Assembly (NCBI GenBank): GCA_024404475.1
Contig: JAKSPV010000045.1
Coordinates: 1 to 9,633 of the forward strand
From: Clostridia bacterium
GTDB lineage: Bacteria > Bacillota > Clostridia > Oscillospirales > CAG-272
Length of the DNA: 9,633 nt
Direction: 5' to 3'
Shown: positions 5,599 through 9,633 of the stretch, in pieces
Layout: every line of letters starts with the position of its first letter
Position numbering within the stretch: position 1 is the stretch's first letter
Translations under genes and position numbers: made by a program
The notes under the pieces: generated by a model
Told to the model about the DNA's origin: nothing
Seen by the model: only the letters and a program-made list of their open reading frames with translations
The model's database searches: none

Positions 5599-6897
5599 AT
5601 GAAAGAGACGAAAGATACCGCGCGCCGCGTTCTGGCGGCGCTCCGCGAGGCGGGTGCCGACGAGGCATCCTGCTCCGTGACCGAAACGGAAACCCGTGAA
5701 TTCAACGTGGACGGCGGCAAGGGCAGCTTGTTCCGCGGGCTGTTCGACACGCCCCTCCGCATGACGGTGTTCAAGGATCGCCGCCGCGGCACCGTCGGGC
5801 TCAACAAGACGGATGACGAGTCGATCCGGCAGGCAGTCGAAGACTGCATGGCAGCCGCCGCGGCGGCAGAGCCGGACGAGGCGTGGGGGCTCGCCGAAAC
5901 GGGTGACGAGCGTACGTTCCTCGAGGGCGCGCCCGAGCCCGAGCTCGACCGCTTCTTTGACCGCACGAGCGAGCTGATGGACGACATCAAAGCGCGCTAC
6001 CCGAAGATCCTCGTCGAGCAGATGATCACGGAACACAAGTCTTACAGGCAGACGTACGTCAACACGAGCGGCGCGGAATACACGACGGTCGGCGGCGAAT
6101 ACGGCGTTTCCGTGATGTTTTCCGGTCACGACGGCGACAAGAGCTCGTCGTTCAACTCCGCCGGTGCGGTGTTCGCTTCGCTGGACAAGAAGCTGATCGA
6201 CCTCGGCAGCATCGACGCCGATCTCGCGGCGACGGAAAAACAGATCGACACCTTGCCGATGGAGGGCAAGTTTGTGGGAACGGTGGTTCTGACACCGGGC
6301 TGCCTCGGCGAGTGCATGGATTCGCTGCTCGGGAGCTTCACGGGCGACAGCGCCATTCTGGACGGCAGCAGCATCTGGAAAGACAAGCTCGGCGAAAAAG
6401 TCGCCGACGAGCGGATCACGGTCAGATTTGATCCGTTTGACGAGCGCATCGTCTGCGGCGAGCGCTTCACGGGCGAGGGCTATCTGTCCGAGCCGTGCGA
6501 CGTGATCAAGGACGGCGTCCTGGAGCGCTTCATGCTCTCCCGCTTCGTCTCGAAGAAGACGGGCTTCGACCGTCTGCCGAACGGCGGCAGCGCCATGGTG
6601 ATCCCGGCGGGCGACAAGACGCTCGATGAGCTGATCGCGGGCGTCGAGCGCGGCATTCTCGTCGGGCGCTTCTCCGGCGGCGCGCCGAGCAACGCGGGCG
6701 ATTTCTCCGGCGTGGCGAAGAACAGCTTCCTCATCGAGAACGGCAAGATTTCCTCGGCACTCAGCGAGACGATGATCTCCGGCAACCTCGCCGAGCTGCT
6801 CCGGTCGCTCGTCGGATTCTCGAAAGAGACCGTCGCCGACGGCGCATCCGTCCTCCCCTGGGGCGTCTTCACGGGCGTGACGATCTCCGGCAAATAA
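5599..6897 (+). CDS. pmbA: TldE (PmbA) protease partner subunit
   Basis: A 432-residue member of the TldD/PmbA family lacking the HExxxH zinc motif, as expected of the TldE partner that pairs with TldD to build the active chamber. Family-typical stretches are TREFNVDGGKGSLFRG near residues 26-41, VLTPGCLGECMDSLLGSFTG in the place where TldD has its zinc helix, the FTGEGYLSEPCDVIKDGVLERF strand region, and a C-terminal NSFLIENGKI...MISGNL segment followed by PWGVFTGVTISGK. The start at 5599 has the better ribosome-site spacing; 5593 adds two residues. It is translationally coupled to tldD and followed within 10 nt by a GC-rich palindrome and then a terminator at about 7000, closing a two-gene operon. 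Confidence 0.93.
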   Translation: MKETKDTARRVLAALREAGADEASCSVTETETREFNVDGGKGSLFRGLFDTPLRMTVFKDRRRGTVGLNKTDDESIRQAVEDCMAAAAAAEPDEAWGLAETGDERTFLEGAPEPELDRFFDRTSELMDDIKARYPKILVEQMITEHKSYRQTYVNTSGAEYTTVGGEYGVSVMFSGHDGDKSSSFNSAGAVFASLDKKLIDLGSIDADLAATEKQIDTLPMEGKFVGTVVLTPGCLGECMDSLLGSFTGDSAILDGSSIWKDKLGEKVADERITVRFDPFDERIVCGERFTGEGYLSEPCDVIKDGVLERFMLSRFVSKKTGFDRLPNGGSAMVIPAGDKTLDELIAGVERGILVGRFSGGAPSNAGDFSGVAKNSFLIENGKISSALSETMISGNLAELLRSLVGFSKETVADGASVLPWGVFTGVTISGK

Positions 6898-6906
6898 AGA
6901 ATACGC

Positions 6907-6936
6907 GTGGGGCGCCTTTTGAAAAAGGCGCCCCAC
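6907..6936. repeat. GC-rich perfect palindrome after tldE
   Basis: Arms GTGGGGCGCCTTTT (6907-6920) and AAAAGGCGCCCCAC (6923-6936) pair perfectly over 14 bp with GA at the centre. It starts 9 nt after the tldE stop and is followed by ACCCTGCGAAAACTTT rather than a T-run. Position, size and flank match the palindrome after the amidase gene (898-925). Confidence 0.82.
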
Positions 6937-6993
6937 ACCCTGCGAAAACTTTCGGACGATTTCCATTATCTCCAATTGTGTTCCCTGCTTAGC

Positions 6994-7034
6994 AAAAAAA
7001 CAAAGCCAAAGTCGAAAAGACTTTGGCTTTTTGT
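6994..7034. terminator. Bidirectional terminator between tldE and rnpB
   Basis: Perfect 12-bp stem AAAGCCAAAGTC (7002-7013) / GACTTTGGCTTT (7019-7030) with loop GAAAA. In the minus direction it is followed by G and seven T (7001-6994), a strong end for rnpB. In the plus direction it runs into TTGTTTGT, a weaker end for tldE. The stem resembles the one at 967-996 (AAAGCC-AAGTC). Confidence 0.88.
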
Positions 7035-7044
7035 TTGTAAAAAA

Positions 7045-7398
7045 GGAGAGGACCTGTAAGCCGGGTTTTGTCGTGGACCGTCATCTATCTCCACTGCACG
7101 TCACCGTGCAGCTGATGCCACCCCGGGTACTGCGCCGGGCCGGCGCCGACTTCCGTCAGACCGTGTGGGGTGTTGCTTCGGATAGGGTTTACATTTGCAC
7201 GCAGTTACCTGCCGTGCCGGTGAGCTCTTACCTCGCCTTTCCATCCTTACCGGACAGATGTCCGGCGGTTTATTTCTGTTGCACTTTCCCGGGAGTCGCC
7301 TCCGGCGGACGTTATCCGTTACCCTGCCCTGTGAAGCCCGGACTTTCCTCGCACCAACACCTTACGGCAACATGGCACGCGACGATCCGATCCTCTCC
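7045..7398 (-). ncRNA. rnpB: RNase P RNA, class A
   Basis: Catalytic RNA of ribonuclease P, which trims the 5' ends of precursor tRNAs. On the minus strand the conserved P4 segment GAGGAAAGTCCGGGCTTC (7350-7333), an AACAGAAATAAACCGCC stretch, GGTAAGAGCTCACC, GTAAACCC and the 3' block ACAAAACCCGGCTTACAGG (7071-7053) appear in the right order. The ends pair as helix P1: GGAGAGGAUC (7398-7389) with GGUCCUCUCC (7054-7045), including one G-U pair. The order of elements after P4 resembles the E. coli (class A) RNA rather than the Bacillus class B form. Length is about 354 nt. Six U follow the P1 3' strand and a strong terminator lies just beyond. A perfect consensus promoter sits directly upstream. 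Confidence 0.96.
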
Positions 7399-7405
7399 GT
7401 CTGTC

Positions 7406-7434
7406 ATTATAAACGCCGAGGGCGCGTTTGTCAA
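7406..7434 (-). promoter_or_regulatory. Full-consensus promoter of rnpB
   Basis: On the minus strand TTGACA (7434-7429), 17 nt, TATAAT (7411-7406): both boxes match consensus exactly, suiting a strongly expressed stable RNA. The TGA stop of the YgiQ-family gene (7433-7431) lies inside the -35 box. Transcription should begin near 7398-7400, at the start of helix P1. Confidence 0.92.
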
Positions 7435-9425
7435 CCTTTTTTCCGCGGCGGGCGCTTCCCTGCCGGTTTTTTCGCGGCCGGGACGGCTTTTCCGTTCGGT
7501 TTCGGCGGCTTCTTGTCGGCCGGTTTTTTGCCGTCCGGCTTCGTCTGTTTCTGATCAGTCGGTTTCCTGTCGCCCGGCTTTTTATCGCCCGGTTTTCCGG
7601 CGGGACGCACGAGGCACGCGGGGCCGTAGCCGATCAGGTCCTCCCGCCCGCAGCGGTGCAGCGCCTCGCGGACGAGCGGTGCGTTCTCCGGCCGGTGCCA
7701 TTGGAGCAGCGCGCGCTGGAGCTGTTTTTCGTGCGGATCGGTCGTCGCCTTGATCGGCTCGAGCGTGAACGGATCGAGTCCCGTATAGAACATGACGGTG
7801 GACGCCGTGCCCGGCGTCGGGTAGAAGTCCTGCACCTGCTCCGGGGAGAGGTGGATCTGCTTCTCGTAGACGGCGAGTTCGACTGCGTCTTCGAGCGTCG
7901 CGCCCGGGTGGCTCGACATGAGGTACGGTACGAGGTACTGCCGGAGTCCCGCTTCCTCGGTCAGCTCCGCGAAGCGGCAGCGGAACTTTTCGTAAACGGC
8001 GTTGCCCGGCTTGCCCATGTGGGCGAGGACGTTCTCGGAGCAATGCTCCGGCGCGACTTTGAGCTGGCCGCTGACGTGATCGCACACAAGTTTTTTGAAA
8101 AAGTCTTCGCGCTTGTCCGCGAGCATATAGTCGAAGCGGATGCCCGAGCGGATGAACACCTTTTTGATGCCCGGCAGCGCCTCGACGGCTTCGAGCAGTT
8201 CGACGTAATCGCGCTCGTCGGCGTTGAGATTCGGGCACGGCTTCGGCACGAGGCATCGCCGGTCGGGGCAGACGCCGTATTTCAGCTGCTTTTCGCACGC
8301 GGGATGGCGGAAGTTCGCGGTCGGGCCGCCGACGTCGTGGATGTAACCCTTGAAATCGGGGAGCGTCGTCAGAAGGCGCGCTTCCTCGACGACGGACTGC
8401 GTACTGCGGGAGCGCACCGCGCGTCCCTGGTGATAGGCGAGGGCGCAGAAATTGCACCCGCCGAAGCAGCCGCGGTTGTGCGTGATCGAGAAGCGGACTT
8501 CCTGAATGGCGGGCACGCCGCCCATCGGCTCGTACATCGGGTGGTACGTCCGCATGAAGGGGATCGCGTAGAGCCGGTCGAGCTCTTCGCGGGAGAGCGG
8601 CGGCTGCGGCGGATTCTGCACAAGCATGCGGTCGTCGTAGTATTCGACGATGGCGCGGCCGTTTATCCCGTCGTTGTTGCGGTACTGCACGGCGAACGCC
8701 TCGGCGTAAAGCCGTTTGTCGGTCTTGAGCGCGTCGTAGTCGTATCCGACCGGCTCGCCGTCCTCGCCGTACCCGGCGGCGGGCTCGAAATGGAGCGGTT
8801 CCCCGCGGCGGCAGACGTAGGCCGTGCCGCGGACGTCGCGGATCTTCTTGACGGGGACGCCCTTTTTGAGCAGTTCCGCGATGCGGAGGATCGACTTTTC
8901 GCCCATGCCGTAGGAGAGAAGATCGGCGCGGGAGTCGAGCAGGATGCTGCGGCGTACCTTATCGTCCCAATAGTCGTAATGCGCGAAGCGGCGGAGCGAT
9001 GCTTCGAGCCCGCCGATGATGATCGGGACGTCGCCGTACGCCTCGCGGATGCGGTTGCAGTAGACGATCGTCGCGCGGTCGGGACGCAGACCCGCCTTGC
9101 AGCCGGGCGAGTAAAAGTCCTCGTGCCGCGGGCGCTTGGCCGCGGTGTAGTGGGCGACCATGGAGTCGATGTTGCCCGCCGCGACGAGGAAGCCGAGACG
9201 CGGCTTGCCGAAACGTTTGAAATCGGTCGTATCGCGCCACGACGGCTGCGGGAGCATGACGACGCTGTATCCGGCGTCCTCGAGCATCCGTGAGATGATC
9301 GCGTGCCCGAACGACGGGTGATCGACGTAGGCGTCGCCGAAGACGTAAACGAAATCCGGCGTGTCCCAGCCGCGCGCGGCGGCTTCCTCAGGCGTTACCG
9401 GGAGAAAGGAATCGGCAAGTTTCAT
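7431..9425 (-). CDS. YgiQ family radical SAM protein
   Basis: A 664-residue protein of the YgiQ/UPF0313 radical SAM family, whose reaction is still unknown. The N-terminus FLPVTPEEAAARGWD and FGDAYVDHPSFG are family hallmarks. The radical SAM [4Fe-4S] motif CxxxCxxC is seen as NRGCFGGCNFC, with C320, C324 and C327; further Cys follow in GVCPDRRCLVPKPCP. The last 54 residues (611-664) are a Lys/Pro/Asp-rich low-complexity tail with KKPGD/KKPAD-like units. The start is ATG 9425: FLPVT aligns near the N-terminus as in homologues, and GGAGG (9441-9437) lies 11 nt upstream; the longer frame runs through the hairpin element and begins with TTG. The stop is embedded in the rnpB promoter and no terminator separates the two, so read-through into rnpB is possible. 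A structured leader (9455-9576) lies upstream. Confidence 0.94.
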   Translation of the reverse strand: MKLADSFLPVTPEEAAARGWDTPDFVYVFGDAYVDHPSFGHAIISRMLEDAGYSVVMLPQPSWRDTTDFKRFGKPRLGFLVAAGNIDSMVAHYTAAKRPRHEDFYSPGCKAGLRPDRATIVYCNRIREAYGDVPIIIGGLEASLRRFAHYDYWDDKVRRSILLDSRADLLSYGMGEKSILRIAELLKKGVPVKKIRDVRGTAYVCRRGEPLHFEPAAGYGEDGEPVGYDYDALKTDKRLYAEAFAVQYRNNDGINGRAIVEYYDDRMLVQNPPQPPLSREELDRLYAIPFMRTYHPMYEPMGGVPAIQEVRFSITHNRGCFGGCNFCALAYHQGRAVRSRSTQSVVEEARLLTTLPDFKGYIHDVGGPTANFRHPACEKQLKYGVCPDRRCLVPKPCPNLNADERDYVELLEAVEALPGIKKVFIRSGIRFDYMLADKREDFFKKLVCDHVSGQLKVAPEHCSENVLAHMGKPGNAVYEKFRCRFAELTEEAGLRQYLVPYLMSSHPGATLEDAVELAVYEKQIHLSPEQVQDFYPTPGTASTVMFYTGLDPFTLEPIKATTDPHEKQLQRALLQWHRPENAPLVREALHRCGREDLIGYGPACLVRPAGKPGDKKPGDRKPTDQKQTKPDGKKPADKKPPKPNGKAVPAAKKPAGKRPPRKKG

Positions 9426-9454
9426 GGTTGGTTTAACCTCCGGGAGGGGATGCC

Positions 9455-9576
9455 TCGGGGGGCTTTTGCTGGGCGAGCGCAAAGTTTAATGCGTTCCCCA
9501 TCTGCCACGCTCGCCTCAAAAATATTGCCGCAAGCGGCAATATTTCAGCGTTTGGTGCAAATCAAAGGCCCCCCGA
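9455..9576. repeat. Branched imperfect palindrome in the YgiQ gene leader
   Basis: Outer arms TCGGGGGGCTTTTG (9455-9468) and CAAAGGCCCCCCGA (9563-9576) pair over 14 positions with one T-G step. Inside are GGCGAGCG (9472-9479) with CGCTCGCC (9508-9515), and a perfect 12-bp palindrome AAATATTGCCGC (9520-9531) / GCGGCAATATTT (9534-9545). The whole can fold as a three-way junction in either strand. The outer arms and the following AAACCCCAAAATCC match the style of the palindromes at 898 and 6907. It ends 14 nt from the YgiQ ribosome site. The remaining bases to the window end (9577-9633) show no gene or clear promoter. Confidence 0.75.
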
Positions 9577-9633
9577 AACCCCAAAATCCTCAAACAATTA
9601 TTGCCATACCCCAAGCGACCTGCACCGACTGTA

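Noticed and set aside
4214..5668. Minus-strand open frame of 484 codons opposite tldD
   Set aside because: Shadow of tldD; no domain and no ribosome binding site.
5392..6975. Long minus-strand open frame of 527 codons opposite tldE
   Set aside because: Antisense shadow of the tldD/tldE genes caused by GC-rich codon usage; rich in Arg, Ala, Asp, His and with no recognisable domain or ribosome site.
7031..7753. Plus-strand open frame of 240 codons across the RNase P RNA
   Set aside because: It reads the antisense of rnpB and its promoter; conserved RNA elements explain the sequence.
7428..9293. Plus-strand open frame of 621 codons opposite the YgiQ-family gene
   Set aside because: Shadow frame; the minus strand has the radical SAM motif and family hallmarks over the full length.
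9577..9633. Possible promoter for the YgiQ-family gene (AATAAT-like bases on the minus strand)
   Set aside because: No acceptable -35 at the right distance; too weak to annotate.

Overview
The window reads as chromosomal core-type DNA from a GC-rich bacterium, most likely an anaerobic Clostridia-like Firmicute (inference). The clues are strong GGAGG ribosome binding sites, near-consensus sigma-70/SigA promoters, a lipoyl-less E2-like acyltransferase of a kind I associate with clostridia, a cell-wall amidase with a proline-rich linker, and a class A RNase P RNA (Clostridia usually carry class A, Bacilli class B). No phage, plasmid, transposase, CRISPR or tRNA gene is visible.

Layout from left to right: (1) the 3' end of a zinc N-acetylmuramoyl-L-alanine amidase on the plus strand (1-890). 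It is followed by a GC-rich palindrome and a bidirectional terminator. (2) A convergent minus-strand gene for a 2-oxoacid-dehydrogenase E2-like acyltransferase whose catalytic His is replaced by Glu (1004-1855), with a clear promoter. (3) A minus-strand group: a 34-residue membrane protein (3892-3996), a tail-anchored DUF2007 protein (3389-3805), and a fusion of a YdcF/DUF218 domain to a TRIC/UPF0126 membrane channel domain (1944-3392). The last two genes overlap by ATGA and have their own promoter. (4) A divergent regulatory region (about 3997-4210) with a perfect palindrome that could be an operator. (5) The plus-strand tldD-tldE (pmbA) metalloprotease operon (4211-6897), also joined by an ATGA motif. 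(6) A second palindrome plus bidirectional terminator module, then rnpB on the minus strand (7045-7398). (7) A minus-strand YgiQ-family radical SAM gene (7431-9425) just upstream of rnpB; its stop codon lies inside the rnpB -35 box. (8) A large imperfect palindrome enclosing two smaller hairpins (9455-9576) in the leader of that gene.

The genes do not form one pathway. TldD and TldE should work together as a peptidase heterodimer, but no peptide substrate gene is evident nearby. The DUF2007 and YdcF-TRIC proteins are probably co-produced membrane proteins. The most unusual points are the YdcF-TRIC fusion, the acyltransferase lacking its catalytic His, and three related GC-rich palindromes next to genes, one of them expanded into a branched structure. 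I found no clear new multi-gene system.
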